DNA from: Apoderus coryli
Lineage: Eukaryota; Arthropoda; Insecta; Coleoptera; Attelabidae
Assembly: GCA_911728435.2 (NCBI GenBank)
Contig: OU452212.1
Coordinates: 1,804,563 to 1,868,562 of the forward strand
DNA: 64,000 nucleotides
Reading direction: 5' to 3'
Shown here piece after piece: positions 1 through 13,083 of this stretch. The first letter of the stretch is position 1. Every line of letters starts with the position of its first letter. Position numbers and translations under genes: made by a program. The notes under the pieces were generated by a model. The model saw nothing but the letters and a program-made list of their open reading frames with translations. It did no database searches and was not told the origin of the DNA.

Positions 1-1573
1 TTGTCTATCGCTTACACATCTTTTATTTAATTATGCAGATATCTACATGTCTACAACAATGAATTATGAATGAAAATATGAAATAAAACCTCAGGATTCC
101 AGAGAATGTAGTTGAAGCGATAATCGCATTATACTTATAGAGCAAGAAATTCCTCATGCTCTAACAACAGTGCAACTATGTTTCTGTTTCGAAATTTTAG
201 GTAAGACAAAGTTGAGTTGAAGGTTGTTTTTTTTTATTGTTGTTGCAGTTTTGTTACAGCTAAAATGGCATCATAGGCACGTAAAGTATTTCTTTGAGAA
301 CTTCTAGCAGTTTTTGGGTTTAAAACTTCTATCTGTATGAAACAGTGGCGGCTTGTGGCAGTTTTCTGTAGTAAAGGGTGAAGCATAATTTAAAAGTTAT
401 CCATCTTCTTACGAGCAGTTATGATATATTTAATTTTATTTATGCTACGATCTTTTGTCACAAACATTGTTTCAGCAATGATTTATCTCTTTGTTCAGCA
501 ATGCAATGCCAGAACCAAATCCGGTCCTGTTTACTTAATATAATGCACTAGTAAAATCCACCAGATCTACCTACTCAAAATGATCTATTTATTATATTTT
601 CCAACTTTTCCTGTTTGAGTTGGTTTATTTCGGTACACTATTAATTATTAAATAATTCGTTTAACTCCGTAGAGTATAATTTTTTTATTAACGAAGATAC
701 CTACCTATATAACTAAAAGTAGGTAATAAAAAGTTTTGCGTATAATTTTCATAATATGGATCTACAGATAAAATGTGAGCCTAATGAAAGACAACTAATT
801 ATTAAAAAGTCCATTATGTTTAATTAGAAGAATATTTTAAAAATTCAGCACTAATGTTCAAATTGTACAGGGCGTTACACGCAACGTCAGCTATACTAAA
901 AATGTCCTGGATAAAATATGATATTTGTACCTCATTTTAACACACATTAGTAATTGTTTGACAATAAGATGTAATTAATTATTCAGCTCGTGTTATATTA
1001 TATAATATTAAAATATTTACTTTATTTTATCAAGTTTTCTTGGGTATTGGGACTAAATGAATCTCAGTAATTCTGAATTTTAAATTATATTGCAACGTTT
1101 CGTACAATATGTGCACATCATCAGGCTAAAAAAAACATAAAACCTCAATAAACTAAAAGTGATATAAATAAAAATAAACATTCAACAAAAGGACGATGAC
1201 CAAACAGACTAACATAACATTTTAAAAAATTAGATTACAGTGACACCGAGTCTAATACCTACCATAGAAAATCTGGTCAAATTCCCTAAAAATATTTTTA
1301 ACATTGTTTGCGAACCTATAACAGCTAAATAAACCAAAATATAATGAAATTAATATCTACAGTGTCAATGAGAGATGGGAATTCTCTTACCACACTGATT
1401 ATAAAAAAGTAAGTAGATAAAATAGATATTTTAAAAGAACGAAAGTAACTCATAGGCGTAGGTCAACTATTTTGTTGTTTTAATTAAGTTAGTGTAAATG
1501 ACACTCAATCCGTTAATGTCTCTCTGATTATTAATGGCATCAGGCTCCTTATTAATGTACACCATTTCCTTGA
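1..1573. other. gene-free AT-rich stretch with two repeat-terminus motifs
   Basis: No coding exon is visible. At 343 there is a CAGTGGCGGCTTGTGGCA motif that recurs at 31882 and, as related forms, at 13084 and 28653, so it is probably a DNA-transposon terminus. At 1094-1125 an AACGTTTCGT motif is followed by CATCATCAGG, a pairing often seen at the ends of Penelope-like elements. Both assignments are inference from motif recurrence. Confidence 0.4.
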
Positions 1574-1846
1574 AGAGTCTCCATCTCCTTAAAAAGATGT
1601 CATATACAAAGTTTAGAATTGAGGCGAAAAATTCATGCAGTAAAATTCCTTTTTAATATATTGCATAGTAAGATTGATTGCGCTGAACTCTTGCAAAAGT
1701 TGTATTTTTTGATACCAAGGCAAAATTCGAGATCTAATTTATTTCATAACGACCGAGCTAGGACCAATTTATTGATGAAGTCGCCTGTCTACACAATGTG
1801 TCAGACATATAACTTAATAAGCGATGAGAGTGATATTTTTTTTTGA
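1574..1846 (+). pseudogene. C-terminal end of a non-LTR retrotransposon ORF2 (Jockey-like)
   Basis: The frame is open from 1574 to the stop at 1844-1846. The reading resembles the extreme C-terminus of Jockey-type reverse transcriptase polyproteins, with an LKRCHIQSLELRRKIHAVKF block and then DCAELLQKLYFLIPRQNSR followed by ARTNLLMKSPVYTMCQTYN. Everything upstream (endonuclease and reverse transcriptase) is missing, so this is a 5'-truncated LINE, as expected from incomplete target-primed reverse transcription. Its 3' UTR and tail follow directly. The family call rests on pattern recognition. The LINE nature is fairly secure and the clade is not. Confidence 0.65.
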
Positions 1847-2035
1847 TCACTTAACTACTGTTTTGGGTGTTTTGATGAACATTTAAATTGAATGTATGAT
1901 GTTTCTTTTTCTCTGTTTCGGCTTTGATTTTATTGTATTGTTAGATATTGAGATTAAGTAATTTTGTAAGATTGCTCTGTAAATGGATTTTCTGTTGAGC
2001 AATAAAGCAATTATTATTATTATTAATATACATGA
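1847..2035 (+). mobile_element. 3' UTR and (ATT)n tail of the truncated LINE
   Basis: The 3' UTR ends in GAGCAATAAAGCAATTATTATTATTATTA (around 2004-2033), a short A/T tandem tail typical of insect LINEs whose polyadenylation signal lies just before the tail. Confidence 0.6.
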
Positions 2036-2279
2036 TTGCTTTTGAATAAACTAAATATTATAATTCTTAGAAAAATATTTTGGAAACTTACCTATACTCG
2101 CCCTGTTGGCGTAAGCCTAAATACGATTAGTTAAAAATATAATTGAATAGGTGGTGTTAAACTATATTCACTATCAATATCACTTTTCTTTTATATATCA
2201 TTCTTGGAGTTTTTGGTTCGTATTCACAAACAATAGTGAAATAAAAAATTTTTTTATTTCATAACAACCTTTTTTTTTT

Positions 2280-3100
2280 GTGAAGCAACGTTTCTTATTG
2301 AAAAAATGGAGAAAAAGTGAATTTCGAGTTTTGATAAAGCATTGCTTTTTTGATGAAAGAAAATATTATCCGCACTCTGCTCCTTCGAGACAAATGATAG
2401 AGAAGTGGATTGCTGAATTTAAACGTGGTCGTACCAGCAGAAATGATGCAGAGCGCAGTAGACGCGCAAATTCCAGAAAACAACAAAAAAAATCACAAAT
2501 TTGTTATGGACGATCGCAAATTGAAGGTGCACGAACTAGCTAACATTGTAAAGAAATCAGATGGTAGTTTTGTTACCATTTTACACGAACATTTGCCTTT
2601 GCGAAAGCTCTGTGCAAAGTGGGTGCAGCGTGAGCTCACAGTCGACGAAAAACAACAACGAATTGATGCTTCAGAGGAGTGTTTGGCGCTGTTACACCAC
2701 AATAAAATGGAATTCTATCGTCGATATATAACAATGCATGAAACATGGCTTCACTATTACACACCAGAATCCAAAAACAGTCAGCTGTCCACTCAGCAAT
2801 CGACGAACCGAATCCAAAGCGAACAAAGACGCAACAGTCGGCCGGTAAGGTGATGGGGTCTGTATTTTGGGATGCGAGCAGAATAATATTCATCGAGTAC
2901 CTCCAAAAAGGAACCACCATCAACAGCGACTGTTACTGTGGACTTTTGGATCGATTGAGGGCTGAAATCGCCAAGAAACGGTCACATTTGCAAAAGAAAA
3001 AAGCGTTGTTTCACCAACACAATGCACCGTGTCACAAATCGATGAAAACTAAGACAAAATTGAATGAATTGGGCTTCGAATTGCTTATATTTAAAGACAT
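2280..3100 (+). pseudogene. mariner-family transposase, frameshifted and catalytically dead
   Basis: Mariner transposases cut and paste their element with a DDD catalytic triad. Three successive frames together read as one transposase. The N-terminal HTH is EFRVLIKHCFFDE...MIEKWIAEFKRGRTS (frame of 2280). The middle is MDDRKLKVHELANIV...RKLCAKWV (frame of 2410). The catalytic part is AGKVMGSVFWDASRIIFIEY...HLQKKKALFHQ (frame of 2745). At least two frameshifts are therefore needed. The usual MDETWLHHY motif reads MHETWLHYY and the usual HQDNAPCH reads HQHNAPCH, so two catalytic Asp residues are His. The third motif (SPDLAPSD) and the C-terminus are absent. Terminal inverted repeats could not be placed. 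Confidence 0.85.
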
Positions 3101-4394
3101 TCGTAGAAAAAAAATTCGCGTGCAGCACAGTACACGTGATAGAAGTGAATACTTCTTTCACGAGAATTTCAAACTACAACAGTATCTCGTATAATACACA
3201 ATCTTTGCCTTGTGAAATAACACCCTATAAGTGTAGCTGTGCCTATGCATGCACTCGTTTTCTCTCGCCGCTATATACCTACATAATAGTGTATCGTATA
3301 GGATATAGTGTGTAGCATACACTACAAATATCTCTGTATCTCTCTCCCTCATATTTGTTATATGCTGCATCTCCTTTGCGGGACGAAAATTTTATAAATC
3401 GTGTCGTGACGCGACTTGAAAAATCACTCTTATGCGGCCAAAGAAGTATTCACTTCAAAAGTATTTTTATTAATGTAGAGGCTGGAGGTCGCGCTATAAT
3501 TCGATTCGATAGACGTATCTAGTGCCTTTTTTAAGTCAACATTCGGTGCCCAATTATTTGCATTTGGGGACTAACCAAACAGCAATAAATTTCCCCGTCC
3601 GCATCTGTCTACCTACAGGCCCAACATAATTGGGTGCAGAAAATTGATATAACAAACTTTTGAAAGTGTAGGTACATCAAACGTAACACCAACTCAAATT
3701 TAGAATCACCTTAAATTAAATTAAAAACTCGAATTGCAGACACAGATAAGTAGGTAAGTTTCGCTTATATAGAGTTCAGACTTAAATATACGTATAAATT
3801 CAGAGGTGTTAATAACTTATAATTATTTTACCTCTTCTGCCCCCGTCGATATAGTTACACTGCCAAATTTTCAAAATTCTGCTATGTATAGGTTTCTATA
3901 TACAGATCGGTTTGGATCCCGATGGGACACCCTGTATGTTATAACACAACAAGTGACAGCAACAACAGTGTCCCATGCGCGATAATAACCAAAAGGCTTT
4001 CCACTTATTATATGTAGGTACCTCTGGATTCTCGATCCATATGGGAATAATTTATAGTGAGCTGTATTATCTATCAAACATAATAGGTATACCTACATAT
4101 CGGCCAAACCAATGATGAAAAATAGGCATACCTTTGGATTCAAAGTTTAAATTGTAGGTGATAAAATGTTATCGGAATTTATATAATGCCCTTATAGGTA
4201 ATATAATTTTTCGCTGTTTCAGAATCACCTGTTTGCCCAATCTGGCATTTTAGAGATAAAATGAAAATTTATTGTGCTAACGTCGAAGGGTGTGTGCACG
4301 CGGATTCCGTGCACTGTGGAATTCTACAAGGTGTTTCTAAAAAAGCTGGCCAAAATTTGTCAGCGAAAATTAAAGGACAATAATATGTAATTCA
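3101..4394. other. gene-free AT-rich stretch
   Basis: I see no exon or complete element. The stretch is AT-rich with scattered stops on both strands. Confidence 0.5.
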
Positions 4395-5463
4395 TAGATG
4401 TTTGATCGGTATGAGTGCGAATTCGATTCGTTTGCTGAGTTCCTATCTCACTGGTAGGAATGTTGTAACGATGTCCCACAGGGCTCGGTGCTCGGACCTC
4501 TATTGTTTTTGATTTTCATTAATGATTTACCGCTACATCTGCCATGCTCTGACCTGACATTGTTTGCAGACGATTCAACTATTGTCGATCTTGAACTGTC
4601 GACTGATGGTCTGGCCTCAAGTATGATTAATTCACAGTCGAGGGCTGCGGATTGGTTTGCAGCTAACAAACTCTGTATGAATGCCAATAAAACAGATACT
4701 AAAATATTTACATTACGTGAGACGGATGTTGCTGTTTCTGATGGTCTGGTAAAGTTTTTGGGTGTCACTTTGGACCAAAAGCTAACCTGGGCGGGTCATG
4801 TCGAGGTTACCATTGCCAAGTTGTCTAAGGTTGTGTTCATGTTGCGAAGCTTGAAGGGTGAAGTTTCTTTTAATGTTTTGAAATTAGCATATTATGGCCT
4901 TTTTCACAGAGTGGCTTCATATGTTTTGTCAATTTGGGGACACTCTTGTCATGCTAGTCGGGTATTCGCAATCCAAAGACGAGTGGTTCGAATAATGACA
5001 GATTTAAAGTTTAGAGAGGATGTCAGACCTAAATTTAAAGAATGTAAAATAATTACACTCCCGTGTCTCTATATCTACAATTGAATTATGAATATGTGAA
5101 AAATAATTACAATATGTACATAAGGCATGATGAAGTTCACAACCACAATACCAGAAACAAAAATGACATTCTTCCTGAATATATGAGGTTGGGTAGAAGC
5201 AGAAATTCTGCGAATTATTATGGTCCCACATGCTATAATCATTTGCCAGATAGTTTGAAAATACTGAGCCTTGCAATGTTCAAAAATAGATTAAAAAACT
5301 ACTTAATTGACCAGGCTTTTTACTCCATTGATGAATTCCTCAGCACTGACTTTCTGTTTTGATTAAGTTATATACATTTCTATGTTTTTATGTTGTGTTA
5401 TGTAATATTTTAATATGACTTGTGTAAACCTTTTTTGGTAATGACAATAAATAAATAAATAAA
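4395..5463 (+). pseudogene. non-LTR retrotransposon reverse transcriptase fragment with 3' tail
   Basis: This is a 5'-truncated LINE. A segment reading GMSANSIRLLSSYLTGRN leads into DVPQGSVLGPLLFLIFIND (4474-4520), the RT domain motif, and then LTLFADDSTIVDL with the catalytic FADD box near 4563-4577. The frame stays open to 5084, is interrupted, and resumes at 5063-5362 with the C-terminal HNHNTRNKNDI and CYNHLPDSLKILSLAMFKNR. The element ends in an AATAAATAAATAAATA tail (5447-5463). At least two frame disruptions (before 4488 and near 5080) make it non-functional. The clade is Jockey- or CR1-like and unresolved. Confidence 0.8.
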
Positions 5464-6399
5464 ATTAAAGAGATTCATAGAGAGATTCAGAAGAAATTTT
5501 GAGATTAAAGAATGATCCTCATGCCACAGTCCTACCCGGAATATACAATTCTGAATTCTGTGCTTAATTTTAATTCTACTATTTAACTTTTAATTCAATT
5601 CTCCTTATCTATCCAGATAAATTTATAAAAAAAATTTAAAACATAAAATACCATCTGATTCTTTTTTTCACTTAAAAATTAACGTCTTCATTTTTAGTTT
5701 AACCACGTAATACGATTTTGTTGTTATATTTATATTAAACATGATACTTGTGGCTATGTCTCCCACTATTATTAATTTGTTTGACTTGTGCGTTATTGTT
5801 AATTGATTTATTTTTATTTTAATGATGTACTTGATTTTATTGTTACAATTAGTTTGTGGTTTTTTTTGCTGACCTGGGTGAGTTTTTGCCATATTTCCTT
5901 GGTACCCTCTTTGCTTTGTTTTTCTCTTCTGCTTTCGAGAGGTGAGGTGATTTATTTTTAGATCTTTTAAATTTTTATTTTTATTTCTGGTAGGCTGTTG
6001 ATGGCTCTGTAGCCGAAACTAGTTCCTATACGTTTGTTTTTAATTATATATGGATTCGACTTGGAGTTTTACGTGTTTTATTTTGAGACAATAATATGTT
6101 TCAACAAAAACAGCGAAAAACACTAAACAACAACCAATGCGTAATCGTTGCATGGTCACCGCAGGGCCTTACATCTATTGTCTAATATAACCATGTCACT
6201 TTACATTGATCAATCGGATTTAACTGCAATAGGTCGGTGGAAATCGATATTATTGGCGCATCGCTATAATTCTGACATATGTTCTTAAGGTCGGGCATTT
6301 CTTTCAAATGCTCCCTCTTAGCTACGGCCCTGCCTGTCCTGTATAGCAATGCATGTAAGCCATATCTGGGAAATACTTTAATCTTTATTAAAACTTATT
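5464..6399. other. gene-free stretch with a Penelope-like terminus motif
   Basis: There is no gene. At 5994-6022 a GTTGATGGCTCTGTAGCCGA stretch runs into AACTAG, resembling the TGATGATGGCT...AGCCGAAAC ends common in Penelope-like elements. The identification is tentative. Confidence 0.35.
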
Positions 6400-7310
6400 A
6401 GAAAACAAAAAGGCCTTCAATTAAAAAAAAAATTAACAAAAACTTACGGAAACTTTAACTTTAGGAAAATTCACTATTTTAGAATGAAAAAGAAATGGAC
6501 TTAGTCTTTATACTGGTATATTTTAAAACAAAAACTAAACAATAATTCTTAACTGTGAAAAATCTTCTAAGTCCAAAAACAAATTAAAATATTTAATTTA
6601 ACTTTATACAATTGGTACCTCTAGACCCTACCAAGGCTAAAACGAATCGAACTTGAAGGTCTTATTGCATTTCCAAAATTGCCTCATAAAAATGATAAGT
6701 AGGTACTACAGAATGAAAAATGGACAACAAGAAAAGAGCATTAAACATACGCCCCTATAAAATACAACTACAGGATGGCAGTAGTTTACGTCTTAGAAAT
6801 AAAAATGTAATGACTTCTCAATCTCCCGAATCAGCGACTGGACAAAAACCCATTGTTTTTTTATTCGCCCTTTATATATATATTCTTTGATATGGGAAAC
6901 CGTGACGCCCTCCAATTAGCTTCTGTATATAATAATAAAAGTCCGACATTTAATTTACATGAAGGTATTTCGATAATGTTCAACAGCGACCACTCTGTAA
7001 CTAAAACATGTCATTCTTCATCTGTTTCTAGTCCACTTTATCTTTGCAGAGTGTTTATTGCTTTTCGACTAAAAAGGGCCTTTGCTAGGTATTAATTATT
7101 TTAGGAACATTTGGTAAAGGCACCAAAGATAATAAATTTATTACTCTTTTTGTATATTTTGTATAATATTTACAAAATATTAGACTTCCAGACATGTTAG
7201 GTATAAAACTATAAAACTAAGAGAAAATATCTATAAACTACCCAAATATATATACAGGGTAAGACAAAAGTATATTCTATTGCCAGTGTGTCTTTGTTTT
7301 GTTACAACTG
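6400..7310. repeat. dispersed repeat copy related to 34,190-34,740 and 30,240-30,345
   Basis: The segment 6790-6965 is the near-exact reverse complement of 34,195-34,340, including AATCTCCCGAATCAGCGACT. The segment at 6612-6650 matches the reverse complement of 34,600-34,640. In the same orientation, 7205-7310 matches 30,255-30,365, ending in ACAGGGTAAGACAAAAGTA. The open reading frames inside are short and unlike any protein I know. The element class is unknown. Confidence 0.6.
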
Positions 7311-9381
7311 TACAAATCGTGTGTAATGAATGTATACCCTCCAAAACAAACAATATTCTTTTCCGCGTTGCATTTATAAAATTCGGATAGTATTTATTTT
7401 ATTTCACATCCCACATAATATCTACGTGTGATACCTATATGTATATTTCATTGTTTACAGTACAACAGAAAACCCGATACCTATAAGCACCTACCCTAGC
7501 AAAAATCCATAAAAAAAACGGGTTGTAAAACTAAACAACAGCAAAAATATAATTTGTAATAGTACGTGAGAGGTAATCAATTAAAAGTTTATGAGTTCTG
7601 TTTCAGAGATATTTAATTCAATAAATCCGGCAATGTTATTTCCCTCGGGAATCATAAAACAGGTACGATACAAGTTGCAGTAGCATTACAATGAATCTTG
7701 AAATAATTTTATTGTTTTATAATAAGATTTGGGTAAAAGATACCGAAAGGGTGGAGATGTAGGTGATTCGTGGGAAACGTTAAATTGCAAACGTAAGATA
7801 TTTGTAAAAATAGACAGGGTGATTTAGGTTTTTGTAGCAGGACTTTAAAAACTTATAGAATTTTCTAATTGCCTATTATCTTTTTGGTTCACCCTCTATA
7901 TTATGGCGTTTACGTTACTATTTCTAATCGTCATAAGTTTGAATACTATAATAATGTTACTATTGTTATGAATCTTAAAATAAATAAACAATTCCCCTAA
8001 TGAACTCCAAACTTCACAGAAGATCTTCGTTAGTATGGAGCTTTGGATGAGAAATTGTTCGACGGATTAAGTGCCTATACTTCACACAATACATTTTCTG
8101 AAGCTCGAATAATACTTTGTAACAATGGAAATTATCATTTCCATAGGTATTAGGGTGCATTATTTGTTTATTTTCCCTCAATAGCACTTGTAGCATATAT
8201 TCTTGAACCATTTACGTTCCTGTCCTATGTCTGTCTAGTTTTGTAAATAACGCATAAGGGGATTCAGCGGGTATGGGAACAGCCTTGTAAAGATAGAGGA
8301 TGAGTCAGGTTTTTGTTGTAGGACTTCTAGAATATAATTTTTCGTGATGAAAATATTATATAAACATATATCTGTGGAAGTGAATCTTCTATTTCCTACT
8401 TTGTTCTTTGCATTTAAAAAATAAAACAAAATGTACTCTACTTTTACCTAATCCTAAATTTCTAAAGTTTCTTTTTCAAAAATACCGTTTTATTAGTAGA
8501 CCAGGGTCGATAATGTTAAAAATGGTAAAAAGTGAAAAAAATTATAGTAGGATGATACCCATTGGAAAAGGTAGAAAATATAACAAAGATGAAAGGAAAA
8601 ATACATTACGGGCGAACTGAGGTCGGGAAGGGGGAGGGGGTGAGTTTTTATAGGTAAAAAACCTCAAAATTTATGTGAAAAAATCGAATAACCGAGTTTT
8701 TTGGTTTTTTATTTTTATCTTTTGCAAAAAAAAATATTTTTTCACGAATTTTGGTAAAAACTTACCTTTTTATGTCCCAAATATACAGTAATTTTTTTGA
8801 TTTAAAATATTCATTTTTTCACCTTATTTTAACTTAATATCGAAAAAGCACCCTAATTTTCAATCAAAAATTCTCACGTCAAAATATCTGTTTTTTTAAA
8901 AAAATTGGTATGTTTTTTGTTCGTTGAAATCTCTACTTTCTGATGGTATAAAAAAATATACACTACTATGGTAAATGTTCTCAGAAAATGCAAATAATGA
9001 TCTAATAGTTTCAAATATGAATCCTTAAAAAATATCGTTGCATTTCCCCATTGTTTTTCTGGTTGCGATACAACATCTGGATTTGTCGGAACAGGAAAGA
9101 AAAGTATCGTCAACTCTTTATTAGCCGATAAAAATGTGTCAAATTTGGCCAATATTTTTTATAAAAAAGATGCGAACAAAGAAGATATAAAAAAAAGGCA
9201 TTACAATTAATCAAATCTATTAATAAATGTAAAAATGATATAACAATATAATAATAAATACAGCGATTACAAAAATTGAATAATGTAATACTCTAAAGAA
9301 ACCTAATAATATATATATAGAGATATATTTAATATAATTTACAGATAGGGTCCATTTTAAGGGCTTTATTTAAGAGAGATA
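7311..9381. other. gene-free AT-rich stretch
   Basis: No exon, terminal repeat or recognisable transposon protein is seen. Short ORFs near 8,014-8,620 and 8,874-9,152 are low-complexity readings of AT-rich DNA. Confidence 0.5.
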
Positions 9382-10361
9382 CAGCCGCATTCAACATCAT
9401 CTTTTAATTTTAAAAGTTCTTTTAAAACTTATTTAAATTGGCAATCTTAAATTTCCTATTCAACATCTTCTTTTAACAGTAAAACCCCTCTTTTACCGAA
9501 CTAAATATCTAAAAGCGCTAAAGGTGCTAAATGCTATCTTTATATTTGACAGTTGACATAACTTATAAAATTATTATTTTTCGCTCGTGTATTTTGTGGT
9601 TCCTGTTTTCATTGTGATTCTAATTGTGCACGTGCATTTTTGAAATTAAAGTTTTACAGAATATTTAGTGTCGTATTTAAACTTCTAAATCCAGTAACTC
9701 CCCAAGAATAGACCTATAATCGGACTCAAAATACTGTTGACAGATTTTTTGGCCAGTGGATGTCAGTAACAGTTCTTTTAGCAGAAGTACAGCATTTATG
9801 TATATTTTTTTCTATCCAAACAGAATCTAAAAAATCATTCAATAACTTACGTACGCTAGTTGAAATGGAGGCTAAATATTGAAGGTAAACTAGAATAAAT
9901 TCGAAACGGTGCATGTAAACCCGATACAATTACATATCGTTAACTTTGCCTTTTAGGGCTGTATCTAAATATGTATCAATATATAGGGTGTGATATTTAA
10001 AATAAGGAAGTTGAATGCCGTCAGTGCAATATGAGCCACCCTGTATATTTAACAATGAAATAAATAAAAACTTCAAGTTAACCCAACAAAAGTTTCTAGT
10101 TAACTTTTTATTGTACCGTTTATAGTTTCTCAGATAAGGTAGTGGTGATCCCTCGTAAATGTGCTACCCGGTACAATATTAGAAAAATGCGTATTAATGG
10201 CAAAACTTTGTTTACAAATTCGTCCGTCAGCGCTTAAAAGAGCTTTTTGTTAAAAGTGATATAATACTGCTGCTTGAATACGAAAGTTCCTAAAAGCTCT
10301 TTTAAAGTTAGAACCGATTTTACTTAAAAGTGGTTTTAAAAGAGCACCTTGAATACGGCTG
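9382..10361. mobile_element. non-autonomous DNA element with short terminal inverted repeats
   Basis: The left end CAGCCGCATTCAA (9382) and the reverse complement of the right end, CAGCCGTATTCAA (10349-10361), form a 13-bp inverted repeat with one mismatch. Subterminal sequence on both sides is rich in CTTTTAAAA-type motifs. No transposase is present. Flanking ATA at both ends could be a 3-bp target duplication but is too short to prove it. Confidence 0.45.
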
Positions 10362-10984
10362 ATAATATTTAACGAGTGCCATTAATAAAAAAAATGAGGA
10401 TTTAAAAAAATAACAATTATAAATATTTTAACCGCTCAATTTTTGAATTTATTGGCTAGATACGGCCCAGAACTATTCTATATTTTTGTATGCCACTTTT
10501 TACCACCTCTAACGAATTACCAAATTGAGAGGGAATAGGAAAAACCCTCACTAATTCACATTTAGCAAGAATCTTGATTTGCTATACCTACGCTTAAATA
10601 AATTGTTAAAATGTTTTTACCAAATACGGCATTAAAACCGACGCCAACGGACGTCAGGAGAAATCGTTTAGTGTAAACCATTAGCCGAGGGCTGCTTGCA
10701 CTCGCTTGCTATTAAGGGTTGCCGAAATCTTATTTTACTGCGGGCAGCCATTAAAACAAGCATTAGGCTTGCTTTTGCCAGAATCAGGTTGTATGGAAAG
10801 AAACTATTAATATGTGGGTGTTAAATTGCAGTAAGTAAGTTCAGAGCCGCACTATAGACTGTTTTAGCTTGAACACGTCTTGCTTTATCTAAGAAAATGG
10901 ATGCTGATTTTTTTGTTTCTATTTTCTATATCCAGTCCCAGTTATTTTGCTTCATTTTTGCTTTATTTTCCGTATTAATTGTAA
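10362..10984. other. gene-free stretch
   Basis: No gene or element boundary is visible. Confidence 0.45.
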
Positions 10985-11490
10985 TAAAACACCACGCCAC
11001 TGGTATTATGTATACTAGTTGGGTGATTTTATAGATATTTTCTATTAGTTTGGGAAATATAATATTTTTGTATCTTCTGAAATAATCCATTACGACGAGG
11101 AGCGGGATGCATTTACAAAACAAAGACGTCTACTCTACAAAATGTTTTATATTTATTAGCCAAACATGTTTCGGAACTCACTGTTCCATCATCAGTGGCT
11201 TTAATAAGGTTTTACAAAAATCTTACCCAGTGTCTAAGCCGTATACATAGATTCTCGTTTAATTGTTTTATTCTTCTTTTTTTATTTATACATATTTATT
11301 TCTTTGTTGCTATTAATTTTCTTTATTAGTTTTAATTATGAAATTAGTTGTTTTGAGCCCAAACTTTTGCGTTTTATTTCTAATAAAGTTTAGTTATGTT
11401 GTTGAGAGAAGGGTCATTTAATTATTGTTTTCCTTTTAAATACAAAGTGGGTGACCGGCAGAGATCCAGAATTATAAAAGGTTCAAAATG
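10985..11490 (+). repeat. copy of a dispersed repeat family (same as 33,892-36,583)
   Basis: Positions 10990-11072 are identical over 83 bases to 33895-33977. Positions 11257-11370 match the sequence split by the LINE at 34,905-36,560 and, inverted, 29,975-30,080. Both plus-strand copies end near a CAAAATGGTTAC motif. At 11157-11205 a CATGTTTCGGAAC...CATCATCAGTGG motif resembles Penelope-like termini. No intact ORF is present. Confidence 0.6.
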
Positions 11491-13083
11491 GTTACATAAT
11501 TAATACCAACGGGCATATTTTGCAAAAATAATTAATGACAGATTTTAATTAAATTAATTAATTGAATTAATTATAGCTATTAGAAGACAAGATTCGCAGT
11601 AGACATGGACGGGTTTGGATTCTCAACGATATTCCAGGGCCGCAATAAAAAAAAACTGTTGCCCTCAAGGTACGAAGCTCTCAAAACTTAAGTGTAAAAT
11701 TATATATTACTTTTATGTCATTTACCTTGGTGACAAGCTATATTTCCAAAAATGTTTATTGTAGACATCATCTATTTTTTTTTTTTCAGGGACGCCTACA
11801 TTTTTTGTCGTGTATTTTTATTTTTAACACCAATTCAACTACTTAAAAGGCTAAATACACTGTGTCCAAAATAAGAATGGGATAGCATTGGAATCTTGGA
11901 AACGCTTAAATTAGAGAAAAGTTGTACATTTTAAACACCTTTTACATGGTGTTTTCAAAAGTAAAGTAACTTTAGCCGTTTTCGAGAATTTTTGAAAAAA
12001 CTAGTTTTTGCAATTTTCGTTTTCATTTATTTCTGACGTTATTTTTACAGATATAAAAAAATTAAAAGCACTTTCTCATTAGTACTTCTTGAGGAGAATA
12101 AGATAGCGTTTGCAAATTTTCACTACGACGTTTCGTTTTTGAAAAACCATCATCAACTTTGTGTTTTTAAATATGGCCTTGGATTTTTATTGTTAAATTT
12201 AAAGTCATTTTCAATTCAAAAATAGGTGGTATATTACACGTCGGGAAAGTTTTGGGGCGACATAGCCGATTTTTTAGGTTGTCAAAAGTAACAAAAGATT
12301 TTGTTACGAAAAGATATTCGCTCGCGGTTCAAATTACGTTACGAATAGGCGTTATATCCGGATTTCTTTTCAGTAAAAGAATATATATATATAGGTATAT
12401 TCAATATTATTAAATTCACAACTAGCGATTTCCTTTTGAGAGATTGTTAAAAAGTAAATTCTATACATATATCTCTCTCATCTCCCCCGTCTGGATTTCA
12501 AATTGAAACAGAACGACATCGGTACAAAGCAGTATACATTAATGTAATAATAATCTGATTTGGCGGGCGTTAAGACATTTTTTGAGAATATATATTGGTA
12601 GAGTATAAAGCGTATACGAGAGCGATAATGTTAATTATTATTGATTCACAATGATCGCCTTTGTGATTAATACACTTCACTTAATCATCTGTCATAACAT
12701 TTTTCCAATTCTGTTCTTATGCGAATCACCCTGTATATAAAATGACAATGACACAATTTTTCTAGAATTCTCGTTATATATGCTTCGGCGATTCCAGTTC
12801 GATGTACAGGGTGTCCAGATTTCGTTATAATTGCGGGTTAGCACCGTTATTTTGAAAGTTAGCGAGATGCGGTTTTCGCGAGCGTTATAGAAATATTTAT
12901 TGTTATGAGGTTTTGTAAATTTGGTATAGTGTTAAGTTGTGTCGCGATTACCCCTTTATGATATTAGTCTTTAGAATAATGTATATCTATACAGGGTGGT
13001 CCAACTTTTACCTGCATAAATTTCAGAATCGATAGATTCGTGCACTTAGATTTGGATTTGGATCAAATGTTCTTAAAATACGC
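11491..13083. other. gene-free stretch with several CAGGGTG-type termini
   Basis: There are no exons. CACCCTGTATA (12727), TACAGGGTGTCC (12805) and ACAGGGTGGTCC (12991) look like ends of short mariner-like or other non-autonomous elements, but no complete pair could be assigned. Confidence 0.4.

Noticed and set aside
6853..7095. 80-codon plus-strand ORF
   Set aside because: It lies in a dispersed repeat whose inverted copy at 34,190 does not conserve the frame.
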